Positions 6,924 through 15,594 of a DNA stretch of 64,000 nucleotides are shown here, one piece after another. Within the stretch, counting starts at the first letter, position 1. Each line of letters begins with the position of its first letter. The notes under the pieces are model-generated. The model worked only from the letters and a program-made list of their open reading frames with translations, searched no databases and was not told where the DNA came from. The stretch comes from Luteococcus peritonei (lineage in GTDB: Bacteria; Actinomycetota; Actinomycetes; Propionibacteriales; Propionibacteriaceae). The translations under genes and the position numbers were made by a program. The stretch lies in contig NZ_BAAAIX010000034.1 of assembly GCF_039526385.1 (NCBI RefSeq), positions 1-64,000 of the forward strand, in the 5' to 3' direction.

Positions 6924-8030
6924 TCACCGAGGTGGAGCTGCAGGACTGCTCCCACGGCGAAGGGATGACCGCGACACCTCAACCTGGTGCGAGGGTCCCG
7001 AGATCGCCGCTGCCTGGAATGCCACCGAGGAGCCGGCTCGCTCGGGCACCATCGCTGTGCGGTCTGCCGCGACGTTGCGGGCGACCGTCTCTGCGAGGGC
7101 TTGGCCGATGGGTTGGGTGTTGTCTGGTACCGCGGTGGCGTCGAGGATCTGGTGCGCGGCGGTGAGGACGCGGCTGCCGGTGGAGTGGATGACGTCGGCG
7201 ACGGTGGTGCCGTCAGGGTGGTGGGGGAGCGTTTGTTCTGCCCAGCCGGCGACGTAGGTGAAGGTGTATTGGCTGCTGTCGAGGCCGTGGGCGGCGGTGA
7301 TGAGGTAGGCGACGGATTCGGCTTCGACCTCGAGACTGCCCCGACAGACCGGATCTGCGTCGGTGGTGGGCTGGTGGAGTAGGACGTGGCCGAGTTCGTG
7401 GGCGAGGGTCTTGACGGCTTGGGCGTCGTCGACGTCGTCGCGGATCTTGACGGTTCGGGTGGTGTAGTCGGTGTAGCCGTTCGCGGCGTGGCAGTCACCG
7501 CGCTCCAGACGGAAGCCCTGCTCACCGACGAGTGTGGCGAGGGCTTGCCAGAGGCCGTCGGGTGCTTGGCCGGTGAGCAGGGCGGGGCGGGGTGGTTCGG
7601 GGACGGGGTCGCCGGTGGTTTGGCTGATGTCGAAGACGCTGGCCGGTTTGACCCCGACAATCTGGGTGGCCATGAGGGGTTTGCCCTTGTCGTCGAGCAG
7701 GGGTGTGCCGTCGGGTTTGGTCTTGGGGAGGCGGCGGGTGACGGGGGCGAGGATGCGGATGCCGTGTTCGCCGCGGGTGACCTGGCGGTGGAAACTCTTC
7801 TGCCAGGTGGTGTAGCCGGCGACGAGGGTGGCGTCGGGGCGTTGGGTCCAGATCAGGATGGTGTTGTTGAAGCTGTACTGGTGGAAGCGGCTCGCGACGC
7901 GCAGCCAGGCCTGCCACTGCTCGGAGCTGGTGAGGTCGGCGGCCTTGTCGGCGATCTGTGCGTGCAGGTGCTCGAGTTGTTCGGCTCGTTCTGCCTTCTG
8001 GGCTTCGGTGGGTGGTCGGCGGGCCATCAT
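6924..8030 (-). CDS. ArdC-like antirestriction protein with metallopeptidase domain
   Basis: 368 residues from ATG 8030. The N-terminal ArdC-type ssDNA-binding domain (FHQYSFNNTILIWTQRP, then WQKSFHRQVTRGEHGIRIL) is followed by an IrrE/ImmA-like zinc peptidase motif HELGHVLLH with a downstream glutamate-rich helix (EVEAESVAYLI). ArdC-type proteins of plasmids and conjugative elements protect incoming DNA from restriction. The start overlaps a 55-residue gene by 4 bp. The C-terminal 40 residues lack any family feature and may have been altered by the neighbouring rearrangement. Confidence 0.8.
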   Translation of the reverse strand: MMARRPPTEAQKAERAEQLEHLHAQIADKAADLTSSEQWQAWLRVASRFHQYSFNNTILIWTQRPDATLVAGYTTWQKSFHRQVTRGEHGIRILAPVTRRLPKTKPDGTPLLDDKGKPLMATQIVGVKPASVFDISQTTGDPVPEPPRPALLTGQAPDGLWQALATLVGEQGFRLERGDCHAANGYTDYTTRTVKIRDDVDDAQAVKTLAHELGHVLLHQPTTDADPVCRGSLEVEAESVAYLITAAHGLDSSQYTFTYVAGWAEQTLPHHPDGTTVADVIHSTGSRVLTAAHQILDATAVPDNTQPIGQALAETVARNVAADRTAMVPERAGSSVAFQAAAISGPSHQVEVSRSSLRRGSSPAAPPR

Positions 8031-8194
8031 CGCACCGACGGGGTCTGGTCGGTGAGCAGGTCCAGGGCGGCGTGGATGAGGTCGTCGACTTGGTCGTGGG
8101 GTGCGCCGGCGGCGCTGAGTTCGTCGGCCTTGAGGAGTAGCTGTTCGATGATGAGGGGACGGTCGGTGCTCAGTTCGTCTGAATGAGTGGTCAT
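8027..8194 (-). CDS. 55-residue hypothetical protein upstream of ArdC-like gene
   Basis: A short acidic helical protein starting MTTHSDELSTDRPLIIEQLL and ending DLLTDQTPSVR. Its stop overlaps the ATG of the antirestriction gene (ATGATG/TGA arrangement), so the pair is translationally coupled. Length and composition suggest a small accessory or antitoxin-like partner, but I do not recognise the family. Too short for most gene callers. Confidence 0.55.
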   Translation of the reverse strand: MTTHSDELSTDRPLIIEQLLLKADELSAAGAPHDQVDDLIHAALDLLTDQTPSVR

Positions 8195-8234
8195 GCTCAC
8201 CCAAGCCGGCTGGCGTCTGCTGGTGGCGCGCCCG

Positions 8235-9086
8235 CTAGCTTGTGGTGCGTCCGAAGATCGGGTCGATCCAGGCCGCCACTCGGGCGATCTGGTCGTCGAG
8301 GTTGGCTTCAGTGCGGTCGTGGAGTTGCTCCTTGCGCCGCCACGCGGCCCATTTGGCCTGGTACAGCGCTCCGTAGCCCTTGAGCAGGGGCGCGAGGGGT
8401 CTCAGGGTGACGCCGCGATAGTCGGCGACTGCGGTGGCGGAACGCAACAGCTCCTGGGCGTCGAACCCGGCTTGGCAGAGCTGGTCGATGTCGACGTAGT
8501 CGCGCCATCTGGTGCTGGTCAGGCCCCGTTCGAGGATGGTGACAGCCTTCTCGGCGATGGCTGTTTCGGCGGCGTAGCCGAGCAGGGCGATCGGGTCGCC
8601 GAGCACGCGCTCGATCTGGACGATGCGGGGTGCGGGCACGATCGGATCACCGGTCGAGACGTCCCACGCGCATACGCCCTTCCACGGGCCGATGCTGGCG
8701 GTGATGCGGATGCGGAACCCGGGGTATTGGGCGTCGTCGCGGATCTGTGCGATGTGCAGCGTTTGGAGGTTGAAGCTGACGCCATCGCCCGGATCCAGCT
8801 GGGCGATGTGCTCGACAACGCGGCTCAGATGGTCGGGAGTGACGTCGGCACTGATGGCATTGGCATCCGCGTCCTTGGTGGCGCGGCGCACCCCGTAGGC
8901 CGCCAGGAGGACTCCTCCCTTGAGGATGAAGTCGTCGTGGTGAGGGGTGAGGGTGAGGCGGTGCAGGAAGGACTCCAGCAGGTGCCGGGTCAACAATTCC
9001 TGGGTGGGTGCGGGAGCTCTCCGCTTGGCTGCGGTGGAGCGGGCCAGTGACTGCAGCCTGCGGAACGTTTCGTCCCCGGTGGTCAT
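8235..9086 (-). CDS. abiEii: AbiEii-type nucleotidyltransferase toxin
   Basis: 283 residues from ATG 9086 (MTTGDETFRRLQSLARS). The nucleotidyltransferase core is visible: FILKGGVLLAAYGVRRATKD followed by ADAN, the T-x-D-x-D-like site of the AbiEii/MNT-type family, and later the segment EKAVTILERGLTSTRWRDYV, with the conserved EK and RDYxD pattern. AbiE is a type IV toxin-antitoxin system with anti-phage abortive-infection activity in which AbiEii modifies tRNA ends. It overlaps the AbiEi gene by 4 bp. Confidence 0.85.
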   Translation of the reverse strand: MTTGDETFRRLQSLARSTAAKRRAPAPTQELLTRHLLESFLHRLTLTPHHDDFILKGGVLLAAYGVRRATKDADANAISADVTPDHLSRVVEHIAQLDPGDGVSFNLQTLHIAQIRDDAQYPGFRIRITASIGPWKGVCAWDVSTGDPIVPAPRIVQIERVLGDPIALLGYAAETAIAEKAVTILERGLTSTRWRDYVDIDQLCQAGFDAQELLRSATAVADYRGVTLRPLAPLLKGYGALYQAKWAAWRRKEQLHDRTEANLDDQIARVAAWIDPIFGRTTS

Positions 9087-9634
9087 GACAGGACCTCCAG
9101 CGCATCGAACACTGGTCGCTTCGCTCGGGGGATCTGGATTGCGAGCTGGGCGATCTCGGCGGGTTTGCCGCCCCGGCGCAGCCATTCCTTCAGCGCGTCT
9201 CGTGCCGTTTCGTAGCCGACCTGCCCGCGCAGCCGGAAGGCGTCGACGATGCTGCGTTGGGGGTTGTAGAGCCCAATCAACTCTGTCGATCCGTCGATGG
9301 TGGCCACGTCACGCCCTAGGTCGAATGTGTCGGGGTCGAAGACGTGCCAGGTCAAGGTCGGGGTTCCCTTTGGAATCCGGGTTCCCCGTGGCAGAGCAAT
9401 CTGCAGTGAGGTCGGGATCTCATCGATCAGGTCATGGTGCGCGAGGGCTGAGGTCAGGCAGATGGTGGCGTGGGGGCGAAGGGCCACTGCCTGCAGCTTG
9501 TCCTGGTCTGCTGGGGTGCGATCGCTCTTCCGGTAGACGCCGGGGGCAATTCGCTCCAGATCTCCTCGTTGAAGCGCCCGATGAGCCGCGACAGGTGACA
9601 GGTCGCGGCGCCGAAGCCGGAGCAACTCGGACAT
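9083..9634 (-). CDS. abiEi: AbiEi-type antitoxin / transcriptional repressor
   Basis: 183 residues from ATG 9634, preceded by GAGGAGG. The N-terminal winged-helix segment (LLRLRRRDLSPVAAHRALQR, then GDLERIAPGVYR) is the AbiEi antitoxin DNA-binding domain. The C-terminal part (TICLTSALAHHDLIDEIP, later RSIVDAFRLRGQVGYETA) is the usual AbiEi body. It should neutralise AbiEii and repress the operon. The upstream 18-bp palindrome is a likely binding site. Confidence 0.85.
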   Translation of the reverse strand: MSELLRLRRRDLSPVAAHRALQRGDLERIAPGVYRKSDRTPADQDKLQAVALRPHATICLTSALAHHDLIDEIPTSLQIALPRGTRIPKGTPTLTWHVFDPDTFDLGRDVATIDGSTELIGLYNPQRSIVDAFRLRGQVGYETARDALKEWLRRGGKPAEIAQLAIQIPRAKRPVFDALEVLS

Positions 9635-9663
9635 CAGGCACCTCCTCGTGAAATGAAGCGTAC

Positions 9664-9681
9664 ACAGATAACTGTATCTGT
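9664..9681. promoter_or_regulatory. candidate AbiEi operator
   Basis: A perfect inverted repeat ACAGATA-ACTG-TATCTGT lies 30 bp upstream of the abiEi start, in an AT-richer stretch that also supplies promoter-like sequence. AbiEi proteins bind inverted repeats in their own promoters, so this is the natural candidate. Confidence 0.55.
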
Positions 9682-9959
9682 AGACGATTCTATCCACCCG
9701 GGCTCGTGGTCGGGATGCCTGGAAGGAGCTGCGCTGCGGCGACGATTTACTGCTGGTCATGCACCTTTAAGCCAGAGTCCATCGCCTCGTGCTCAATGTG
9801 GTGCGCGCCGCCGCCAAGGTGGAGGGGAAACGCCTGGTGAAGTAGGGAGAACTGAGGTCGTGTGCGACTCGGTGGTGAGCCTCATGCACAATGGGTCTCA
9901 ACTCTTTCGAGGAGGATGCGGCGCTCAGGCCAAGTGCACGTGGAGTGCACGACACAAAA
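9682..9959. other. non-coding stretch between abiE promoter and tRNA
   Basis: No gene is supported here. It contains a close direct repeat AGTGCACG...AGTGCACG around 9933-9951 and nothing else recognisable. It may be decayed sequence at the edge of the accessory region. Confidence 0.4.
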
Positions 9960-10007
9960 GCAATGTGCCGCTGACTGATCCATAAGACCTAGCCAGCGGC
10001 ACATTGC
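9960..10007. repeat. perfect 14-bp inverted repeat beside tRNA-fMet
   Basis: GCAATGTGCCGCTG (9960-9973) is exactly complementary to CAGCGGCACATTGC (9994-10007) with a 20-nt spacer, seven bases beyond the 3' end of the leftward tRNA. It could terminate the tRNA transcript or be part of an attachment site at the element boundary. No T-run is present. Confidence 0.7.
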
Positions 10008-10013
10008 GCCTAG

Positions 10014-10087
10014 TAGCGGGGACAGGATTTGAACCTGTGACCTCTGGGTTATGAGCCCAGCGAGCTACCGAGCTGCTCCACCCCGCG
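10014..10087 (-). tRNA. initiator tRNA-Met (CAT anticodon)
   Basis: The minus strand reads CGCGGGGTGGAGCAGCTCGG..., with anticodon stem GGG-CTCATAA-CCC and a T arm ACAGGTTCAAATCCTGT. The three G-C pairs below the anticodon loop and the unpaired position 1 (C) mark an initiator tRNA. CCA is not encoded (3' end reads CTACTA). TAATGT on the minus strand near 10100-10105 is a possible -10. Confidence 0.93.
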
Positions 10088-10160
10088 TCGGTGAACACAA
10101 CATTACACGGGCCTTGCCGAAAGCCCAAATCGAGCCGGTTTCGGTCGCCGAAGACGGCCC

Positions 10161-11300
10161 TCAGGCCATGTCGGGGACCAGCTCGCGGGCGGTGGGGTAG
10201 TCCAGGCCGGTGAGCTCCAGCAGGTCCACCAGGATGGAGCGGGTCTGGGCCAGGACGACGGCCGCGGACAGCGAGCTGCCCAGCTCCATCTGGGAGCTGG
10301 TGCGGGCCACGTCGATGATGCGCTCCCGGGCGCGGGTGGGCATCCGCCGGGCGAACATCTCGGAGGCGCAGAAGTCGATCACGCCGGCCAGCTCGGTCAG
10401 CAGGTCCAGGTACTCCGCCGGCACCTCCTCCTCGCGCCAGACCGCGACGCTGGCCCGACGCGCCAGCACCCGCAGGTTGCGCGTCATCCGGTCCAGCGGC
10501 GCCACCAGCTCGGCGATGGCCTGGGCATTCTCCCGGTGGCCGCGCAGGAAGGGGGAGTAGCGGGCCACCGCGACGCCCTCGGCCGCGGCCTCGCTGAGCT
10601 GGCTCAACCGCGACTCGGTGTCGCGAGCCCTCTCCAGCACCTTCTCCGCACCCTGCTCGTCCTCACGGCGCAGCGCGTCGCGGATCTGCTGCACCGTGCG
10701 AGAGCAGTGGGCCAGCACCTCCGCCGCTTTCACGCGGGGCTTCTGCACCGGGCTGGTGGGCGCCACCAGCGCGATCACCAGTGCCAGCGCGCAGCCCAGC
10801 AGGGCATCCTGCCACCGGCTGAAACCCTCGCTCGGTGCGGGCATCAGCGTCATCACCGTCGCCGCCTGGATGCCAGCCTGGTTGATCATCAGCACCTTGG
10901 CGTGGAACCAGGTGGCGATGCTCATCGCCACGAAACAGACCAGCATGATCTGCCACGGGCCGGTGCCGAACAGGTGCACGAACAGGTCCCCGGTCATCAC
11001 GCCGATGAAGACGCCGGTGGCCACCTGCAGCACCCGCGAGACCCGCTGGCCGAAGCTGAAGCCCAGGCAGATGATCGCCGAGACGGCCGCGAAGAAGGGC
11101 ATGGCGTGCCCCAGCAGGTTCTGGCCCAGCCACCAGGCAGTGCCGGCGGCCAGCGAGATCTGGCAGATCATGAACAGCCGGGCCCGCCAACGCTCCACCC
11201 GGATCCGCTGCTGGTGCAGCCCTGCCCGGGCCGCATGCTCCGACATGTCGAAGGCCCGCAGCGTGATCCCCTGCAGTCGTGTCCTGCCCGTGGTGTCCAT
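10161..11300 (-). CDS. FUSC-family (aromatic acid exporter-like) membrane protein
   Basis: 379 residues from ATG 11300, with AGGAGG just upstream. An N-terminal cytoplasmic segment leads into about six hydrophobic helices (ARLFMICQISLAAGTAWWLG, FFAAVSAIICLGFSFGQRV and so on, to about residue 180), including the GQR-V loop typical of FUSC/ArAE proteins. A long cytoplasmic helical domain follows. Family members export aromatic acids or fusaric acid; substrate unknown here. It is divergent from the ABC importer operon. Confidence 0.8.
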   Translation of the reverse strand: MDTTGRTRLQGITLRAFDMSEHAARAGLHQQRIRVERWRARLFMICQISLAAGTAWWLGQNLLGHAMPFFAAVSAIICLGFSFGQRVSRVLQVATGVFIGVMTGDLFVHLFGTGPWQIMLVCFVAMSIATWFHAKVLMINQAGIQAATVMTLMPAPSEGFSRWQDALLGCALALVIALVAPTSPVQKPRVKAAEVLAHCSRTVQQIRDALRREDEQGAEKVLERARDTESRLSQLSEAAAEGVAVARYSPFLRGHRENAQAIAELVAPLDRMTRNLRVLARRASVAVWREEEVPAEYLDLLTELAGVIDFCASEMFARRMPTRARERIIDVARTSSQMELGSSLSAAVVLAQTRSILVDLLELTGLDYPTARELVPDMA

Positions 11301-11436
11301 CCGCCTCCTGTCCGGCCTCCATTCTGCCCTCACCGAAAAGCCGTGCCGACCACGCGCGCTCGCGGACCGACTTTGCCGGAACCGACGGTAGAGTTTGCGC
11401 GAGCCAGGGCCAGGGCCCGGGGCGGAGGACCGAGAG

Positions 11437-12963
11437 ATGGGATCCAAGATGCGTCTTCGCAAGCTGGCATCGTTGCTGGTGGCAAGCGTGATGACCATGA
11501 CGCTGGCCGCCTGCAGCAGCTCCGACGGCGGTACCGAGGAGCAGGCCCGCGACCTCGTCGTCGGCGCCACCGCGCAGCCCCAGTCGATGGACCCCACCAC
11601 CACCGCCGGTGCGGCCATCCAGCAGGCCCTGCTCTACAACGTCTACGAGACGCTGGTGAAGATCGATGGGGAGGGCAAGCTCAAGCCGCTGCTGGCACAG
11701 AGCTGGACCCGCTCCGAGGACCGCAAGACCTACACCTTCACGCTGCAGCCCAAGGCCAAGTTCTCCACCGGCGCCCCGGTGGACGCCCAGGCCGTGGTGG
11801 ACAACATCAACCGGATCCGCACCGACAAGAAGGTGCTGCCGCTGATGAAGAAGCAGATGGCGGTGGTCAGCTCCGCGACCGCCACCGACGCGGGCACCGT
11901 CACCGTGAAGCTCAGCCGCCCCTCCCAGGCCTGGCTCTACGACATGGCCTCGGCCGCCGGCATCGTCGCCGACCCGAAGTCCTTCGCCACCCTCGCCAAG
12001 AGCCCCGTCGCCTCCGGCCCCTTCACCTTCGCGGAATGGAAGCAGGGCGAGAGCGTCGGCCTCAAGCTCTCCCAGGACTACTGGGGCACCCCCTCGCGCT
12101 TCGACACCGTCACCTTCCGCTACTTCGCCGACGCCAACTCGATGAGCTCGGCGATGCTCTCCGGCGACATCGACGTGATCAGCGACCTGACCGCCCCCGA
12201 GGCGCTCGACCAGTTCAGCGACACCTCGAAGTACACCGTCACCGAGGGCACCACCAACGGTGAGGTGGTGCTCGGCCTCAACCAGGGCAAGGGTGGAAAC
12301 CCGGCGCTGAAGAACCTCAAGGTGCGCCAGGCCATCAACCACGCCATCGACCGCCAGGCCCTGCTGGATTCCGTGTGGGGCGGCAAGGGCACCCTGATCG
12401 GCTCCATGGTGCCGCCCACCGACCCCTGGTACGAGGACCTGTCGAAGACCTACCCCTATGACCCGGCCAAGGCGAAGGCCCTGCTCAAGGAGGCCGGCGT
12501 CAGCAACCTGACGCTGCGCCTGCGGGTGCCGACCCTGCCCTATGCGCCCCCGTCTGCGCAGTTCATCGCCAGCCAGCTCAAGCAGGTGGGCATCACCGCC
12601 ACCGTCGAGGAGCTCGACTTCTCCCGCTGGCTGTCCGACGTCTACACCGCCGGCAACTACGACATGACCATCGTGAGCCACGTCGAGCCGCGCGACATCG
12701 TCAACTTCGCCAACCCGAACTACTACTGGCACTACGACAACCCGGACTTCGCCAAGCTGGTGGCCCAGGCCGATGCCGCGGACGACGCCCAGTACGTCGA
12801 GCTGATGAAGAAGGCCTCCAAGATGCTGGCCACCGATGCGGCCGCCGACTGGCTGTGGCTCTTCCCACACATCGCGGTCTCGCGCTCCGACATCACCGGC
12901 ATCAATGCCAACACCACGAGCTCCAGCTTCGACGTCACCCAGATGGCCTCCCGCAACGGATGA
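11437..12963 (+). CDS. ABC transporter substrate-binding lipoprotein, family 5
   Basis: 508 residues from ATG 11437, preceded by GGAGG. The signal peptide ends in lipobox LAAC (Cys26), so the mature protein is membrane-anchored. SBP_bac_5 features follow: QSMDPTTTAGAAIQQALLYN, LAQSWTRSEDRKTYTFTL and KVRQAINHAIDRQALLDSV. These proteins bind peptides, opines or nickel complexes. First gene of a five-gene operon with two permeases and two ATPases, all joined by 4-bp overlaps. TAGAGT about 45 bp upstream is a possible -10. Confidence 0.92.
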   Translation: MGSKMRLRKLASLLVASVMTMTLAACSSSDGGTEEQARDLVVGATAQPQSMDPTTTAGAAIQQALLYNVYETLVKIDGEGKLKPLLAQSWTRSEDRKTYTFTLQPKAKFSTGAPVDAQAVVDNINRIRTDKKVLPLMKKQMAVVSSATATDAGTVTVKLSRPSQAWLYDMASAAGIVADPKSFATLAKSPVASGPFTFAEWKQGESVGLKLSQDYWGTPSRFDTVTFRYFADANSMSSAMLSGDIDVISDLTAPEALDQFSDTSKYTVTEGTTNGEVVLGLNQGKGGNPALKNLKVRQAINHAIDRQALLDSVWGGKGTLIGSMVPPTDPWYEDLSKTYPYDPAKAKALLKEAGVSNLTLRLRVPTLPYAPPSAQFIASQLKQVGITATVEELDFSRWLSDVYTAGNYDMTIVSHVEPRDIVNFANPNYYWHYDNPDFAKLVAQADAADDAQYVELMKKASKMLATDAAADWLWLFPHIAVSRSDITGINANTTSSSFDVTQMASRNG

Positions 12964-13925
12964 GGCCCCGCGCCCGGCTCGTCGTCAGCAGGCTCACCAC
13001 CTTCGTGGTGAGCCTGCTGGTGGCATCGGCCATCATCTTCGCGCTGGTCAACCTGCTGCCCGGCGACGTCGCCACCGCCATCCTGGGCGACCAGGCCGAT
13101 GCGGATTCCCTGGAGGCACTGCGGGGCCAGCTGGGTCTCGACCGTCCCGTCTGGATCCGCTACCTGGAGTGGCTCGGTGGCCTGCTCACCGGTGACCTCG
13201 GCACCACCGCGCACAGCGGCCGCAGCATCGCCGAGCTGATCGCCCCGCGGTTGGGCCTGACCATGTGGCTGGTGGTGCTCGGCATGCTGCTGGCGATGCT
13301 GGTGGCCTTCCCGCTGGGCATGTTCGCCGCGGTGGCACGGCGCCGCTGGAGCGGCTTCGTCGCCTCGGCGCTGAGCCAGGTGGGCATGGCGGTGCCCGCC
13401 TTCCTGGCCGGCATCGTGCTGGTGGTGGTCTTCGCGGTGAAGCTGCACTGGCTTCCCGCCAACGGCTACACGCCGCTCTCGCGCGGCGTCGGAGACTGGG
13501 CGCGCCACCTGGTGCTGCCGGTGGTCTCGATCGCGCTGGTGCAGGCCAGCGTGCTCTCGCGCTATGTCCGTAGCGCCTTCATCGAGGTGCTGGAGGAGGA
13601 CTGGTTCCGCACCGCCCGCTCGGTGGGCTGGACCACCCGCGCCGCCATGGTGCGCCATGGCCTGCGCAATGCGGCCCTCAGCGTGGTCACCGTGCTGGGC
13701 CTGCAGCTGTCCACCCTGTTCGTCGGCGCCATCGTCGTCGAGTCCGTCTTCGCCCTGCCCGGTCTGGGCCGCCAGCTGCTGGAGGCCGTCGAGCAGCGCG
13801 AGCTGGTGCTGGTGCAGTACATCGTGATGATCCTGGTGGCGCTGGTGCTGGTCATCAACGCCCTGGTCGACCTGGCCTACCTGCTGATCGACCCCCGGCT
13901 GCGCAGCGAGGAGGTGGAGCGATGA
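12960..13925 (+). CDS. ABC transporter permease, DppB/OppB type
   Basis: 321 residues; the start overlaps the lipoprotein stop (ATGA). Six helices with the DppB N-terminus (TTFVVSLLVASAIIFALVNL, then LPGD) and an EAA loop DWFRTARSVGWTTRAAMVRHG that contacts the ATPase. FVGAIVVESVFALPGLGRQL is the diagnostic C-terminal signature. It forms the channel with the next gene's product. Confidence 0.93.
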   Translation: MRPRARLVVSRLTTFVVSLLVASAIIFALVNLLPGDVATAILGDQADADSLEALRGQLGLDRPVWIRYLEWLGGLLTGDLGTTAHSGRSIAELIAPRLGLTMWLVVLGMLLAMLVAFPLGMFAAVARRRWSGFVASALSQVGMAVPAFLAGIVLVVVFAVKLHWLPANGYTPLSRGVGDWARHLVLPVVSIALVQASVLSRYVRSAFIEVLEEDWFRTARSVGWTTRAAMVRHGLRNAALSVVTVLGLQLSTLFVGAIVVESVFALPGLGRQLLEAVEQRELVLVQYIVMILVALVLVINALVDLAYLLIDPRLRSEEVER

Positions 13926-14737
13926 GGCGCGCCTCGCTGTGGATCGGTTCCGTACTGGTGGGCCTGCTGGTGCTCACCGCGCTGGTCTCGCTGGTCTGGA
14001 CCCCCTTCGACCCCACCCAGGTGGACCCCACCCAGCGGATGCAGCCGCCCGGCTGGCCGCACCTGCTGGGTACCGACTCGATGGGCATCGACGTGGCCAG
14101 CCGCCTGATGGCCGGCGCCCGCATCTGCCTGCTGGTGGGCGTCGTGGCCGTCACCATCGCCGCCGTCGTGGGCGTGCCGCTGGGCCTGCTGGCCGGCATG
14201 GTGCAGGGCCGCTGGGGCCGGTTGCTGATGCGCATCACCGACATCCTCTACGCCTTCCCGGCGCTGCTGCTGGCCATCCTGCTGGCTGCCGCCGTCGGGG
14301 GCTCGACGCTCACCGGGATGGTGGCGATCGGCGTCGCCACCATCCCGGTCTTCGTGCGCATCACCCGCGCCGCGACGCTGCAGGTGATGAGCCAGGACTA
14401 CGTGCTGGCCGCCCGCAGCTGCGGCACCCGCTGGCCCACCATCGCCGCCCGCCACGTCTGGCCCAACATCGCCCCGCTGGTGGGGGTGCAGGCCTCGGTC
14501 TCCTTCGCCATGGCCATCCTCGCCGAGGCGGCGCTCAGCTATCTGGGCCTGGCCACGGCGATCACCACGCCCAGCTGGGGTCGGATGCTCTACGAGGCCC
14601 AGTCCAAGCAGCTGTTCAGCCACCCCGAGCAGGTCTTCTGGCCGGGGCTGGCCATCGCCCTGGCGGTGCTGGGCTTCAACCTGCTGGGCGACGGTCTGCG
14701 CGAACTGCTCGACCCGCGGCTCCGGGAGGTCCAGTGA
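13922..14737 (+). CDS. ABC transporter permease, DppC/OppC type
   Basis: 271 residues, start overlapping the previous stop by 4 bp. The DppC pattern is clear: an N-terminal helix, then HLLGTDSMGIDVASRLMAGA (LGTDxxGRDV-like), the EAA loop QDYVLAARSCGTRWPTIAAR, and AEAALSYLGLA near the C-terminus. Second half of the transmembrane channel of this importer. Confidence 0.93.
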   Translation: MRRASLWIGSVLVGLLVLTALVSLVWTPFDPTQVDPTQRMQPPGWPHLLGTDSMGIDVASRLMAGARICLLVGVVAVTIAAVVGVPLGLLAGMVQGRWGRLLMRITDILYAFPALLLAILLAAAVGGSTLTGMVAIGVATIPVFVRITRAATLQVMSQDYVLAARSCGTRWPTIAARHVWPNIAPLVGVQASVSFAMAILAEAALSYLGLATAITTPSWGRMLYEAQSKQLFSHPEQVFWPGLAIALAVLGFNLLGDGLRELLDPRLREVQ

Positions 14738-15594
14738 GCACCACCGACGAGCTGCTGGTCGTCGAGGACCTGTGCGTCAGCTTCGGCCGACGCCACGTGC
14801 CCGCCGTGCAGCACCTGTCCTTCAGCCTGGGTCGCGGGCAGCGTCTCGGCCTGATCGGCGAGTCCGGCTCCGGCAAGAGCGTCACCTCGCTGGCCCTGAT
14901 GGGCCTGCTGCCGGAGAATGCGCACGTCACCGGCTCGGTGCGGCTGGCCGGCCACCAGGTGGTGGGCGCCGGTGACGCCGAGCTCTCCCGGCTGCGGGGC
15001 GACGTGGTCAGCATGGTCTTCCAGGAGCCGATGACCGCCCTCGACCCGACCATGACCTGTGGCCGTCAGGTGGCCGAGGTGCTCCGGCTGCACCAGGACG
15101 TGCCGCAGGGCGACGCCCGGCGTCGCGTCGTCGAGATGCTGGGCCGGGTGGACCTGCCCAGCCCCGAGCGGATCGCCGACGCCTACCCGCACCAGCTCTC
15201 CGGCGGTCAGCGCCAGCGCGTGATGATGGCCATGGCCCTGGTCAACCAGCCTGACCTGGTGATCTGCGACGAGCCCACCACCGCGCTGGACGTCACAGTC
15301 CAGGCCAAGGTGCTCCAGGTGCTCGACACCGAGCTCGACGCGGTGGGCGCCGCCTGTCTGTTCATCTCCCACGACCTGGCCGTGGTGAGCCAGGTCTGCG
15401 ACGAGGCGATGGTGATGTACCGCGGCGAGGTGGTGGAGCGCGGCTCCATCGAGCATGTGCTGGGCGATCCGCAGCACGGCTACACCCAGGGGCTGGTGGC
15501 CACCGCCCGGCTCGACCTGGCCGAGCCCGGGAGCCGGCTGCCCGTCGTCGACGACTACTGGCGCCCCGGTGCCCGGACGGGGGACAACGCATGA
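14734..15594 (+). CDS. ABC transporter ATP-binding protein, DppD/OppD type
   Basis: 286 residues from GTG 14734 (GTGA overlap). Walker A is GESGSGKS, the Q-loop FQEPMTALDP, the signature LSGGQRQRV and Walker B LVICDEPTTALD, with the H-loop in FISHDLAVV. It lacks the long cysteine-bearing C-terminal extension of many OppD proteins, ending at about residue 286. Powers uptake together with the next ATPase. Confidence 0.93.
   Translation: MSTTDELLVVEDLCVSFGRRHVPAVQHLSFSLGRGQRLGLIGESGSGKSVTSLALMGLLPENAHVTGSVRLAGHQVVGAGDAELSRLRGDVVSMVFQEPMTALDPTMTCGRQVAEVLRLHQDVPQGDARRRVVEMLGRVDLPSPERIADAYPHQLSGGQRQRVMMAMALVNQPDLVICDEPTTALDVTVQAKVLQVLDTELDAVGAACLFISHDLAVVSQVCDEAMVMYRGEVVERGSIEHVLGDPQHGYTQGLVATARLDLAEPGSRLPVVDDYWRPGARTGDNA

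Noticed and set aside
9925..10128. 67-codon open frame across the initiator tRNA
   Set aside because: It is the antisense-free translation of the tRNA itself (contains the GSNPVPA string typical of misread tRNAs).
10663..12870. 735-codon minus-strand frame
   Set aside because: Antisense to the substrate-binding lipoprotein and partly out of frame with the FUSC gene; low-complexity composition.
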